A DNA stretch of 20,163 nt from UBA1181 sp963631545 (GTDB lineage Bacteria; Bacteroidota; Bacteroidia; Bacteroidales; Paludibacteraceae), in assembly GCA_963631545.1 (NCBI GenBank), contig CAVGRN010000044.1:1-20163 (forward strand). Direction: 5' to 3'. A model generated the notes under the pieces. The model was not told where the DNA came from. It saw only the letters and a program-made list of their open reading frames with translations, and ran no database searches. Shown here piece after piece: positions 7,123 through 15,439 of the stretch (position 1 is the stretch's first letter; every line of letters starts with the position of its first letter). The position numbers were made by a program, and so were the translations under genes.

Positions 7123-10100
7123 ATGGGAAGACTGAGAACGTTTTTTGTGGGGCTGTGCTTGCTCCCAGTATATATTGCCTCTGCCGCAGTCTCGATAAAC
7201 GAGGTTATGCCATGCAATATTTCGTCCTATATGGATGAGAGTCTGTATAATTTTTCTGGCTACGTCGAGTTCTACAACTCGGGTTCGTCGGCGGTCAATC
7301 TGAATGGTTACAAGATTGTCCACAACAAATGCACCAGTAAAAATGTCTATAAGCTGAAGTGGACGTGGAACATCACCACATCGGTTTCGGTGCCTGCGGG
7401 CGGCTACAAATTAGTCTTCTTCGACGGTGCTAGCACCACTGCCGGCCATGCGCCATACAAGTTGGACTCCGACGGGGGCGAACTCTTCCTCTACGATGCT
7501 TCGGGCAACAGCGTCTCTTCTCTTCGCTATCCTGCTATGACGGCGCACGTGTCATACGGCAACGGCGGCTATATGGAGCCTTCTCCATTGGCGGAAAACA
7601 CAGAAACGTTCCTTAACCTTACGAGCAAGCGATGCGCACAGCCAACCTTCTCGGGCGCAACCCCGGGCGTGCAGACGGCATCTTCCTCGCTCACACTATC
7701 GTCTGCCACAAGCGGTGCGACTATCTACTACACCACCGACGGCACCGAGCCGCTGAAAGGCTCAAGCTCCGCAAAAGTCTACTCTTCCGCCATTAAGCTC
7801 AGTTCAAATATGGTGATCCGCGCCAAGGCATACGCCGATGGCTACCTCTCCTCCGCCATCACCACGGGTTCATTCATCTTTATGGACGATGCGCACAAGT
7901 CGTGCAACGGCTTCACCGTGCCTATCGTCTCATTGGTGGTGGACGAGAAGTGGTTGACGGACGACACCTACGGAATCGCTGTTAAGGGTACGAATGGCGC
8001 GCCAATCAAAAATTCGTGCTTAGGCACCGGCAATGCGAACTTTATGCAAGACTGGGACCGCCCCGTTAACTTCGAGTATATCGTTGACGGAAAACAGGTG
8101 GTAACACACGAGGCTGAAATAGGCGTGATGGGCGGCTGTTCCCGCGGCTACGATGTTAAATCGTTCAAGGTGAAAGCTGGTAAGAAGACTGGCTCGAGCA
8201 ACAGCAACTTGGGCTACGACTTCTTCCAAGACAAGGTGGGTAACAAATACAAAAGCGTCCACATCCGCAACGGCGGAAACGCATACGACGAATACAATGT
8301 GCGCTGCCGCGACGGCTATATGGTTTCTTTGGCAAAGATGATGGACATCGACTACCAAGCATACGAGCCAGTGGCATACTACATCAACGGAGAATATAAA
8401 GGATTGATGGGGTTGCGCGAGCGTACAAACGGCGACTTCGTTGAGGCTAACTACGGCTTGGACGACGAGAACATCGACGTGATAAAAATCACCAACGGTG
8501 GTGTCCACGCAACCTCGGGCGATTCTCTCACCTACGATGAGATGGTCAGCGTTTTGGAGAACGGGAACCCTACCTCGGGCGACTATTACACCAACGCTTG
8601 CAAGTATATCGATATGAACGAGTACATCGATTACCTCGTGTTCGAGCATTTCATCGTCAACACAGACTGGCCCGCCAACAACTGCAAACTCTGGCGCGAG
8701 AAGGACAACGGCCGCTTCCGCTGGATTGTCTACGATACCGATTTCGGGTTGGGACTGTACGGGGCTTACGCAACCAACTATTGCGATGTTACGCTGAACT
8801 CAATCGAGTGGACGATGGGCGAGGGCTCCAAGATAAATTGGGCTAACGGCAACAAGAGCGGCAGCACATACGTTTCGAACGACGCTTCGCAATGGAAGGT
8901 TACCATCTTCAAGCACCTGATGCAGAACGAGGTCTTCAAAGAGAAATTCCTCAACCGAAACCTGATTCACTTAGGCACGACATTCACGAACGACCGCGTG
9001 CAAGCCGTCTGGGACAGCCTTGCGGCAAAGGTGCAAGACGAGCATTGCGCCGCATTCGACGGCCTCAGCCTTACTTCGCTCGACAATGCTAAGTCGATGG
9101 TGCAGTTCGCCAAGAATCGCCCTACCTATATGTATTCTTACCTGAAGAGTTACTACGGATTGGGTTCTTTGGTCGACTTGTCCTTCTCGTCGGATGCGCC
9201 AAACACGCACTTTATGATGAACGACGAGTTGGTCAACGCCTCCTCTTTCTCCGGAAAATATTTCACGGGAAAGACGTTGAAGTTGGAGGCAATCGCCCCT
9301 GCCGGCTATGAGTTCGACTACTGGGAGGCTGGCGACGGCTCCGTGGCAGAACAAAAACTCACGGAAACATCCACCTGGAAGTATTATTATGCAGACGGCG
9401 GACTGACTGGCACCTCCTGGACGGAAAGCGGCTACAACGACGCTAAGTGGAGCACCGGCTACGGAAAAATGGGCTACGCAACCGACAACACGTCATACAA
9501 CACTGTGTTGGACTATGGCAGCGACAAGAGCAACAAGTACATCACCGCCTACTTCCGCAATAAATTCACACTTTCAAATCCTTACGAAATCGAATACTTG
9601 AACGTCAATCTCGTGTATGACGACGCTTACGTCCTCTACCTGAACGGACACGAGGTGAAGCGCGACAACATCGAGGGCGATGTGGAGTATTCCACTCTGG
9701 CAACCGACTACAAGAACGACGAGACGACGAGCTTCCAACTTCTGCTCTCCGATATCAAAGAATACCTCAAAACGGGCGAGAACACCATCGCGGTGGAAAT
9801 CCACCAAAATGTTGTAACCAGTTCAGACCTCACGTTCCAACTCACCCTCACTGCCAACTACGCCGGCGGAACGGTTACCGATGTGCTGCGCGAGCCAATA
9901 CTCGTAACGTCGCTCACATCGGCACAGAACATTGTCGCCCACTTCACTAAGAGCACGGATTGCCCTACGTTGCCACTCCTCATCTCGGAGGTTGCATCCA
10001 CCAACAACTCGGAAACCGACGTTGTGGACGAGTATGGCAACCACCCAGACTGGTTCGAAATCTACAACAACGGCTCGGACACCATCAACTTGGCAGGTCT

Positions 10101-10758
10101 CTACATCACAGACAACTCCGCAAAGCCAACCAAGAGTATGATCCCTTACGGATACAACGAAACGAAATTGGCTCCTGGCGCACATTTCGTGGTGTGGGCA
10201 GACGGCAACTCGTTCCGCGGCGTGCATCACGCCAACTTCAAATTGGCTAACACCAAGAGCGAGTCTGAAACGGGCTCCACATTCGGCGTCTATATGTATT
10301 CGGGCTGCAACACAAGCAGCACAATCGACGAAGTGGAATACACAACGATGGATCAAAACACCTCGTATGGAAGGGTAGACGACAATTCTGATAATTGGAC
10401 TACCTACATAACCTCGTGCGACGGGACATCGTCCACCCTCATCCTCAAGCCGACTCCTGGTCGGGCAAACGGCTCCGTGTCCGAAACTTGCGGCTCGTCT
10501 GTCGATACCGACTACCCAGAGTCTGTGGCCGACGTGGCGGTTTATCCTAACCCAGTGGAGGATATCCTCGAAATCCAAGTGGAGAACGCCTCCCACGTGA
10601 GCGTGCAGTTGTACGACCAGCTGGGCAAAGTGGTGTTGCAAAAGTCGGCAGACGGTTCGTCTGTCTCCTTGGATCTTTCGGCTTGCCGCTCGGGCGCGTA
10701 CACTTTGCGCGTGTTGGCAGACAATCTGACGCACCGCCAATTGATTCTGAAACGATAA
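7123..10758 (+). CDS. T9SS-exported CotH kinase family protein with lamin-tail and chitobiase-C domains
   Basis: A 1211-residue secreted multidomain protein. Order: signal peptide (1-21, ending ASA); lamin-tail domain (about 22-150, SINEVMPCN); chitobiase/hexosaminidase C-terminal-type domain (about 172-252, ATIYYTTDGTEP); CotH region (about 265-680, with PIVSLVVDEKW, GVMGGCSRGYDVKSFKVK, YYINGEYKGLMGLRERTNGD and RWIVYDTDFGLG); an InlB-like repeat beginning near 690 that is interrupted by a beta-sandwich-like domain (about 750-915, DDAYVLYLNGHEVKRDN) and resumes at about 922-943; a second lamin-tail domain (about 950-1110, PDWFEIYNNGS); and a T9SS type A sorting domain (about 1137-1211, VAVYPNPVEDILEI). 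Some CotH proteins are atypical kinases; whether this one is active cannot be judged here. It should reach the cell surface or medium. A GC-rich 3.6-kb frame with coherent domains makes the CDS certain. Confidence 0.93.
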   Translation: MGRLRTFFVGLCLLPVYIASAAVSINEVMPCNISSYMDESLYNFSGYVEFYNSGSSAVNLNGYKIVHNKCTSKNVYKLKWTWNITTSVSVPAGGYKLVFFDGASTTAGHAPYKLDSDGGELFLYDASGNSVSSLRYPAMTAHVSYGNGGYMEPSPLAENTETFLNLTSKRCAQPTFSGATPGVQTASSSLTLSSATSGATIYYTTDGTEPLKGSSSAKVYSSAIKLSSNMVIRAKAYADGYLSSAITTGSFIFMDDAHKSCNGFTVPIVSLVVDEKWLTDDTYGIAVKGTNGAPIKNSCLGTGNANFMQDWDRPVNFEYIVDGKQVVTHEAEIGVMGGCSRGYDVKSFKVKAGKKTGSSNSNLGYDFFQDKVGNKYKSVHIRNGGNAYDEYNVRCRDGYMVSLAKMMDIDYQAYEPVAYYINGEYKGLMGLRERTNGDFVEANYGLDDENIDVIKITNGGVHATSGDSLTYDEMVSVLENGNPTSGDYYTNACKYIDMNEYIDYLVFEHFIVNTDWPANNCKLWREKDNGRFRWIVYDTDFGLGLYGAYATNYCDVTLNSIEWTMGEGSKINWANGNKSGSTYVSNDASQWKVTIFKHLMQNEVFKEKFLNRNLIHLGTTFTNDRVQAVWDSLAAKVQDEHCAAFDGLSLTSLDNAKSMVQFAKNRPTYMYSYLKSYYGLGSLVDLSFSSDAPNTHFMMNDELVNASSFSGKYFTGKTLKLEAIAPAGYEFDYWEAGDGSVAEQKLTETSTWKYYYADGGLTGTSWTESGYNDAKWSTGYGKMGYATDNTSYNTVLDYGSDKSNKYITAYFRNKFTLSNPYEIEYLNVNLVYDDAYVLYLNGHEVKRDNIEGDVEYSTLATDYKNDETTSFQLLLSDIKEYLKTGENTIAVEIHQNVVTSSDLTFQLTLTANYAGGTVTDVLREPILVTSLTSAQNIVAHFTKSTDCPTLPLLISEVASTNNSETDVVDEYGNHPDWFEIYNNGSDTINLAGLYITDNSAKPTKSMIPYGYNETKLAPGAHFVVWADGNSFRGVHHANFKLANTKSESETGSTFGVYMYSGCNTSSTIDEVEYTTMDQNTSYGRVDDNSDNWTTYITSCDGTSSTLILKPTPGRANGSVSETCGSSVDTDYPESVADVAVYPNPVEDILEIQVENASHVSVQLYDQLGKVVLQKSADGSSVSLDLSACRSGAYTLRVLADNLTHRQLILKR

Positions 10759-10765
10759 CATTTTG

Positions 10766-10773
10766 TAACTTTG
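10766..10773 (+). promoter_or_regulatory. Promoter -7 element of argF'
   Basis: TAACTTTG is an exact TAnnTTTG match. A weak TTG at 10741-10743 lies 22 bases upstream, slightly too far for a good -33 box. Transcription would start near 10780, leaving a leader of about 80 bases before argF'. Confidence 0.6.
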
Positions 10774-10780
10774 CGCCAGA

Positions 10781-10834
10781 ATGTCCATCTCTTGTGCGCT
10801 ATCAGGCTTTGCCTGTCCCGTGGCGAGGAGATGA
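10781..10834 (+). CDS. Possible argF' leader peptide ending Arg-Arg
   Basis: A 17-residue ORF, MSISCALSGFACPVARR, starts almost exactly where transcription should begin and ends with AGG AGA TGA, two arginine codons before the stop. It includes the hairpin CAGGC-TTT-GCCTG (10803-10815). An Arg-terminated mini-ORF ahead of an arginine biosynthesis gene suggests translation-dependent control, but two codons are few, and AGGAG can also be read as a Shine-Dalgarno-like sequence. Speculative. Confidence 0.2.
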   Translation: MSISCALSGFACPVARR

Positions 10835-10861
10835 ACCTGTAAACGATAACATATTTTCTGT

Positions 10862-11818
10862 ATGAGAAAATTATTGATGGCATCAGACCTTGGCGACTTG
10901 AACAAGGCGGTGCAAGAAGCCTTGGAGGTAAAGAAGAACCGTTATGCGTATAAGCATTTGGGCGAAAACAAGACTTTGCTTTGCGTGTTCTTCAATAACA
11001 GTCTGCGCACACGCCTCAGCACGCAGAAGGCGGGTATGAACTTGGGTATGAACACCATCGTCTTAGATGTGAACCAAGGCGCGTGGAAGTTGGAGACCGA
11101 GCGTGGCGTGGTGATGGACGGCGACAAGTCTGAACACCTCTTGGAGGCTATCCCCGTGATGGCGCAGTTTTGCGATGTGATAGGCGTACGCTCGTTCGCG
11201 AAGTTTGAAAACAAGAAGTTTGATTATGAGGAGACCATCCTCAACGAGTTCATCCAATACTCCGGGAAACCGGTATTCAGCATGGAGTCTGCCACTGCGC
11301 ACCCGTTGCAAGCCTTTGCCGACTTGATTACCATCGAGGAGCATAAGAAAGTGGCCCGCCCGAAAGTCGTCCTGACCTGGGCGCCCCACCCAAAATCACT
11401 TCCGCAGGCGGTGCCAAACTCATTTGCCGATTTTATGAACGAGGCAGATGTCGATTTCGTCATCACACACCCCGAGGGGTATGAGTTGGACGAGAAGTTC
11501 GTGCGCGGCGCGAAAGTGGTGTACAACCAGGATGAGGCGTTGAAAGGCGCGGACTTCGTCTATGCGAAGAATTGGTCGGCATATCAAGACCCCAACTATG
11601 GTAAAATCCTCAGCAAAGATATGAGTTGGACCGTCAGCGCACAGAAGATGGCTTTAACCAACAATGCGTTCTTTATGCACTGTCTGCCAGTGCGCCGCAA
11701 TATGATTGTGACGGACGATGTGATTGAGAGTCCGCAGTCGCTCGTCATCCCCGAGGCAGCCAATCGCGAGATTTCCGCAGAAACAGTCATCAAACGCATT
11801 TTGGAGGGGCTTCAATAA
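10862..11818 (+). CDS. argF': N-succinylornithine carbamoyltransferase (SOTCase type)
   Basis: A 318-residue cytosolic enzyme of arginine synthesis that transfers the carbamoyl group of carbamoyl phosphate to N2-succinyl-L-ornithine, giving N2-succinylcitrulline. Closely similar, as I recall its sequence, to B. fragilis ArgF' with the same length and start. The carbamoyl-phosphate motif SLRTRLST is at 47-54; HPLQ and the family motif FMHCLPVRR are also present. The residue that separates N-succinyl- from N-acetylornithine enzymes is Pro90 in B. fragilis and Glu92 in Xanthomonas; here it is Ser90 in MDGDKSEHLLEA. A serine at this site made the Xanthomonas enzyme act on the succinyl substrate, so SOTCase activity is predicted. 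It has its own -7 element and leader and ends at a strong terminator. No other arg gene is in the window. Confidence 0.93.
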   Translation: MRKLLMASDLGDLNKAVQEALEVKKNRYAYKHLGENKTLLCVFFNNSLRTRLSTQKAGMNLGMNTIVLDVNQGAWKLETERGVVMDGDKSEHLLEAIPVMAQFCDVIGVRSFAKFENKKFDYEETILNEFIQYSGKPVFSMESATAHPLQAFADLITIEEHKKVARPKVVLTWAPHPKSLPQAVPNSFADFMNEADVDFVITHPEGYELDEKFVRGAKVVYNQDEALKGADFVYAKNWSAYQDPNYGKILSKDMSWTVSAQKMALTNNAFFMHCLPVRRNMIVTDDVIESPQSLVIPEAANREISAETVIKRILEGLQ

Positions 11819-11840
11819 TCGTAAGTCTTTCACTAAGAAT

Positions 11841-11881
11841 AAAAAAACCGCGTTCCGTCATGTCGGAAGTGCGGTTTTTTT
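11841..11881. terminator. Intrinsic terminator after argF'
   Basis: AAAAAAACCGC-G-TTCCG pairs with CGGAA-GT-GCGGTTTTTTT around the loop TCATGT, with one small internal loop. An A-run on the left and a T-run on the right allow termination in either direction. The gyrB -7 element begins 3 bases later. Confidence 0.88.
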
Positions 11882-11883
11882 GT

Positions 11884-11891
11884 TATATTTG
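11884..11891 (+). promoter_or_regulatory. Promoter -7 element of gyrB
   Basis: TATATTTG exactly matches TAnnTTTG and lies directly after the argF' terminator. No TTTG -33 box is seen, because the terminator stem occupies that position. Transcription would start about 38 bases before the gyrB ATG. Confidence 0.6.
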
Positions 11892-11935
11892 CTCTTATAT
11901 AAATTAAGCAAATTTCTTTTTCAAGAATATAGTTT

Positions 11936-13876
11936 ATGTCAGAAGATAAAAATTCGTATTCCGCCAGTAGCATCCAGGTTTTAGAGGGATTGGAGGCGGT
12001 CAGGAAGCGTCCTGCGATGTACATTGGCGACATTAGCGAGCGAGGTTTTCACCATTTGGTGTATGAGGTTGTGGACAACTCCATCGACGAGGCTTTGGCA
12101 GGCTATTGCAAGCACATTGAGGTAACCATCAACGAAGATAATTCTATAACAGTGCAGGACGACGGCCGTGGTATCCCCGTGGATATGCACGAGAAGGAGC
12201 ATAAATCTGCCCTCGAGGTCGTTATGACGGTGTTGCACGCCGGCGGTAAATTCGATAAGGGGACATACAAGGTTTCCGGCGGTTTGCACGGTGTGGGCGT
12301 GTCATGCGTCAACGCACTCTCCTCAAAGTTGGAGGTGGAAGTGTGCCGCAACGGCAAACGCTACCAACAGGAATACGCTTACGGAAAGCCGCTCTACAGC
12401 GTCCGCGAGGTAGGAACGGCAGACCATACGGGAACGAAGGTTTCTTTCTTGCCAGACAGCACCATCTTCACCGTCCACGAGTATCACTATGATCTTCTCG
12501 CCACGCGCTTGCGCGACTTGGCGTATCTGAACGCCGGCGTCAGAATCACCTTGACGGACAAACGCCCGTTGGAGGACGGCACATTCCGATCTGACGTCTT
12601 CTACTCGGAGAAGGGTTTGTGCGAATTTGTCGAGTATCTCGACTCGCTGCGTGAACACCTCATTCCAGATATAATCCACATTAATACAGACAAATACGGC
12701 ACCCCAGTCGAGGTGGCAATGACCTATAACACGGAGTTCAAAGAGAACGTCTGCTCCTACGTCAACAACATTGGCACCACCGAGGGCGGTACACATGTGC
12801 AGGGATTCCGCACGGCGTTGACCCGTACTTTGAAGAAGTATGCCGATGACCTGAAAATCCCTGAAAAAGAGAAAGTTGAAATCTCTGGAGACGATTTCCG
12901 CGAGGGACTGACCGCTGTCATCTCCGTAAAGGTGGCAGAACCTCAGTTCGAGGGTCAGACAAAGACGAAGTTAGGAAACGACGAGGTGTCCGGCATCGTG
13001 CAACAAGCCGTTGGCGAGGCACTCACAAACTATCTTGAGGAACACCCGAAGGAGGCTCGCCTCATTGTCGACAAGGTGGTGCTGGCTGCCCGCGCCAGAA
13101 TCGCCGCCGCCAATGCCCGCAAAAATGTACAGCGCAAATCGCCGCTCGGCGGTGCCGGACTTCCGGGCAAGCTGGCAGACTGCTCCGGCAGAAATCCTGA
13201 ACTTTGCGAGATATTCCTCGTCGAGGGAGATTCCGCAGGTGGTACGGCAAAACAGGGCCGCGACAGAAAGTTCCAGGCCATCCTGCCGCTCCGTGGTAAA
13301 ATCCTGAATGTGGAGAAAGCCACGATAGACCGTGTGTTGAACAGCGAGGAAATCAAGAATATCTATTCCGCCCTCGGCGTCAGCATCGGAACAGCGGACG
13401 ACCCTAAGGCACTCAACCTCGAAAAACTCCGCTACCACAAAATCATCATCATGACCGATGCCGATGTCGATGGTAGCCACATCGACACGCTGATTCTGAC
13501 TTTCTTCTTCCGCCACATGCGCGAGCTCATCGAGCAGGGGTATGTCTATATCGCTGCGCCTCCGTTGTACAAATGCTCGAAAGGAAAAGTGGAGGAGTAT
13601 TGTTGGACGGACAAACAGAAGCAAGACTTCGTCGAGAAGTACGGCGGCGGAGTAGAGTCGGGCGTGAAGATCCAACGCTACAAAGGTTTGGGAGAGATGA
13701 GCGACGTGCAGTTGAAGGAAACCACTATGGATCCAAAATACCGCAAGCTGCGCCAAGTGCATATCGAGAATCTGGCTCAGGCAGACTACACATTCTCTAT
13801 GCTGATGGGCGACGATGTGGCTCCGCGCCGCCAATTCATCGAGGATAATGCGACATACGCAACCATCGATGCGTAA
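11936..13876 (+). CDS. gyrB: DNA gyrase subunit B
   Basis: The 646-residue ATPase subunit of DNA gyrase, which with GyrA introduces negative supercoils. The N-terminal GHKL ATPase shows VVDNSIDEA (45-53), DDGRGIPV (75-82) and GGLHGVG (115-121). The QTKTKLGN transducer lysine motif starts at 341. The TOPRIM metal-binding motifs are EGDSAGG (430-436) and DADVDGSH (508-515), with PLRGKILNVEKA (451-462) and the C-terminal RYKGLGEM. The short length matches Bacteroidota GyrB without the extra insert of Gram-negative proteobacterial GyrB. The EGDSAGG and PLRGKILN forms favour GyrB over ParE, though a lone sequence cannot exclude ParE absolutely. It has its own promoter; gyrA is not in the window. 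The DUF1015 gene starts 48 bases after it. Confidence 0.96.
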   Translation: MSEDKNSYSASSIQVLEGLEAVRKRPAMYIGDISERGFHHLVYEVVDNSIDEALAGYCKHIEVTINEDNSITVQDDGRGIPVDMHEKEHKSALEVVMTVLHAGGKFDKGTYKVSGGLHGVGVSCVNALSSKLEVEVCRNGKRYQQEYAYGKPLYSVREVGTADHTGTKVSFLPDSTIFTVHEYHYDLLATRLRDLAYLNAGVRITLTDKRPLEDGTFRSDVFYSEKGLCEFVEYLDSLREHLIPDIIHINTDKYGTPVEVAMTYNTEFKENVCSYVNNIGTTEGGTHVQGFRTALTRTLKKYADDLKIPEKEKVEISGDDFREGLTAVISVKVAEPQFEGQTKTKLGNDEVSGIVQQAVGEALTNYLEEHPKEARLIVDKVVLAARARIAAANARKNVQRKSPLGGAGLPGKLADCSGRNPELCEIFLVEGDSAGGTAKQGRDRKFQAILPLRGKILNVEKATIDRVLNSEEIKNIYSALGVSIGTADDPKALNLEKLRYHKIIIMTDADVDGSHIDTLILTFFFRHMRELIEQGYVYIAAPPLYKCSKGKVEEYCWTDKQKQDFVEKYGGGVESGVKIQRYKGLGEMSDVQLKETTMDPKYRKLRQVHIENLAQADYTFSMLMGDDVAPRRQFIEDNATYATIDA

Positions 13877-13889
13877 CTATTTGAAATAG
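13877..13889. repeat. Perfect palindrome after gyrB
   Basis: CTATTT-G-AAATAG starts at the base after the gyrB stop codon. It is a short 6-bp-arm palindrome with no U-run, so it is more likely a small operator-like site or chance than a terminator. Confidence 0.3.
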
Positions 13890-13924
13890 ATGTAATAACG
13901 TAAAAATATAAACATTGCGAAGAT

Positions 13925-15172
13925 ATGGCAATTGTAAAACCATTTAAAGGTATTCGCCCTCCAAAGGAGTTGGTCGAGAAGATTGAAAGCCGCCCATACG
14001 ATGTGTTGAACTCGGAGGAGGCTCGCGAAGAGGCGGGAGACAACGAGATGTCTCTCTACCACATCATCAAACCGGAAATTGACTTCCCCGATGGGACAAG
14101 CGAGTATGACCCACGCGTCTACGAGAAGGCTGCCGAGAACTTCCAAAAGTTCCAAGACAAAGGCTGGTTGGTGCAAGACAAGAAGGAAATGTATTACATC
14201 TACGCCCAGACGATGAACGGAAAAACGCAGTACGGACTCGTCATCGGTGCGTATGTAAACGACTATATGACAGGCGTTATCAAAAAGCACGAGCTGACGC
14301 GAAGAGATAAGGAAGAAGACCGTATGAAGCACGTTCGCGTGAACAACGCCAACATCGAGCCGGTTTTCTTCGCTTACCCAGACGACGCCGTACTCGACGC
14401 CTTGGTGAAACGCTACACCGCCAAAACCCCTGAGTACGATTTCATCGCTCCTATCGACGGGTTCGGCCATAAATTCTGGTTGATTGACGACGATAAGGAC
14501 ATCGCCACCGTGACGGAACAGTTTGGCAAGATGAAGTCGCTCTACATCGCCGACGGACACCACCGCTCAGCCGCAGCCGCTTTAGTGGGCGACGAGAAAC
14601 GCAAGCAAAACCCTAACCACAAAGGCGACGAGGAGTATAACTACTTTATGGCAGTGGCTTTCCCTGCCAGCCAACTCACCATACTGGACTACAACCGCGT
14701 TGTGAAAGACTTGAACGGGCTGAGCAGCGAGGATTTCCTAAAAGCCCTCTCCAAAAACTTCGACGTGGCGAAGAAGGGCGAGGCGGAATACAAACCACAG
14801 GAGTTGCACGAGTTTTCTCTCTATTTGGATAAAAACTGGTACAGCCTGAAAGCCAAGAAAGGCACTTACAACGACCAAGACCCAATCGGCGTGTTGGATG
14901 TTGACATCTCAAGCCGACTTATCTTAGATGAGATCTTAGGCATCAAAGACCTCCGCTCCGACAAGCGAATCGACTTTGTCGGCGGTCTGCGCGGCTTGAA
15001 AGAGTTGAAACGTCGTGTGGACAACGGCGAGATGCGTATGGCTTTGGCTCTCTACCCAGTATCGATGAAACAAATTATGGACATCGCCGACAGCGGTAAC
15101 ATTATGCCGCCGAAAGCCACTTGGTTCGAGCCGAAACTCCGCTCGGGACTGATTATCCACAAGTTGGCTTGA
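13925..15172 (+). CDS. DUF1015 family protein
   Basis: A 415-residue cytosolic protein of the widespread DUF1015 family (no established biochemical function). It shows the family's N-terminal FKGIRP and PYDVLNSEEAR (24-34), the central KHELTRRDKEEDR (121-133), and the signature YIADGHHRSAAA (207-218), whose Asp-Gly-His-His-Arg cluster looks like an active site or ligand site. There is no signal peptide or membrane span. It begins 48 bases after gyrB and could share its transcript, and it ends 8 bases before a strong terminator. From memory, DUF1015 genes in Bacteroidales often sit beside serine biosynthesis genes (serC/serA). That link is absent here, so the neighbourhood gives no functional hint. 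Confidence 0.9.
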   Translation: MAIVKPFKGIRPPKELVEKIESRPYDVLNSEEAREEAGDNEMSLYHIIKPEIDFPDGTSEYDPRVYEKAAENFQKFQDKGWLVQDKKEMYYIYAQTMNGKTQYGLVIGAYVNDYMTGVIKKHELTRRDKEEDRMKHVRVNNANIEPVFFAYPDDAVLDALVKRYTAKTPEYDFIAPIDGFGHKFWLIDDDKDIATVTEQFGKMKSLYIADGHHRSAAAALVGDEKRKQNPNHKGDEEYNYFMAVAFPASQLTILDYNRVVKDLNGLSSEDFLKALSKNFDVAKKGEAEYKPQELHEFSLYLDKNWYSLKAKKGTYNDQDPIGVLDVDISSRLILDEILGIKDLRSDKRIDFVGGLRGLKELKRRVDNGEMRMALALYPVSMKQIMDIADSGNIMPPKATWFEPKLRSGLIIHKLA

Positions 15173-15180
15173 CGACAGTT

Positions 15181-15218
15181 AAAAGTGGAATATTGTGAAC
15201 GTGATATTCCACTTTTTT
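15181..15218. terminator. Intrinsic terminator after the DUF1015 gene
   Basis: AAAAGTGGAATAT (15181-15193) pairs perfectly with ATATTCCACTTTT (15204-15216) across a 10-base loop, and a run of six T follows from 15213. The A-rich left side means it may also work for opposing transcripts. Confidence 0.9.
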
Positions 15219-15237
15219 GTTGAAAAGATTTTATAAG

Positions 15238-15267
15238 TTTGTTTTTCAATAAAAATTTTTAACTTTG
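15238..15267 (+). promoter_or_regulatory. Canonical Bacteroidota promoter of the T9SS/FISUMP pair
   Basis: TTTG at 15238-15241 and TAACTTTG at 15260-15267, 18 bases apart, match both the -33 and -7 consensus exactly. Transcription would start near 15273, giving a leader of about 165 bases. This is one of the two best promoters in the window. Confidence 0.8.
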
Positions 15268-15272
15268 CGGTG

Positions 15273-15439
15273 TGAATGGCATTTTTTTGTTCGTTTCATT
15301 GCCTGGCTTAGTCCGCGGCAAAAACGGGTGAGTTTGTCTTTGTTCACTTGGTTTGACGGGAAAGTCTGTTCGGGAATTAAAAAATTTTAGTGGGAGACAT
15401 ACTAATCAATAGAAATTAATCTTTAAAAATCAGAGAAAT
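15273..15439 (+). other. Long 5' leader of the T9SS/FISUMP pair
   Basis: About 165 transcribed but non-coding bases. Only weak pairings are visible (GTGA at 15329 with TCAC about 15 bases on; the palindrome CCGCGG near 15313). It does not match any riboswitch I can recognise. The last 60 bases are A/T-rich. Confidence 0.35.

Larger units (their letters stand above)
10750..10852 (+). repeat. 12-bp direct repeats flanking the argF' promoter/leader
   Basis: AAACGATAACAT occurs perfectly at 10750-10761 (spanning the CotH-type gene's stop codon) and at 10841-10852 (just upstream of argF'), 91 bases apart. Both copies follow CTG or CTGT and precede a T-rich stretch. The -7 element and the hairpin lie between them. 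They could be regulator sites or a small duplication. Confidence 0.6.

Noticed and set aside
9823..10905. 360-residue minus-strand frame across the CotH gene end and the argF' leader
   Set aside because: It runs antisense to the lamin-tail and sorting domains, is rich in Cys, Val, His and Arg as expected of shadow frames, and has no known motif.
12971..13834. 287-residue minus-strand frame opposite gyrB
   Set aside because: It is fully antisense to the TOPRIM region of gyrB, with no domain or promoter.
10766..15340. Shared leader RNA motif between argF' (10766 on) and the T9SS/FISUMP unit (15260 on), both starting TAACTTTGCG and containing GAATG and GCCTG
   Set aside because: Beyond the promoter element the match needs several gaps and the secondary structures differ, so chance similarity is likely.
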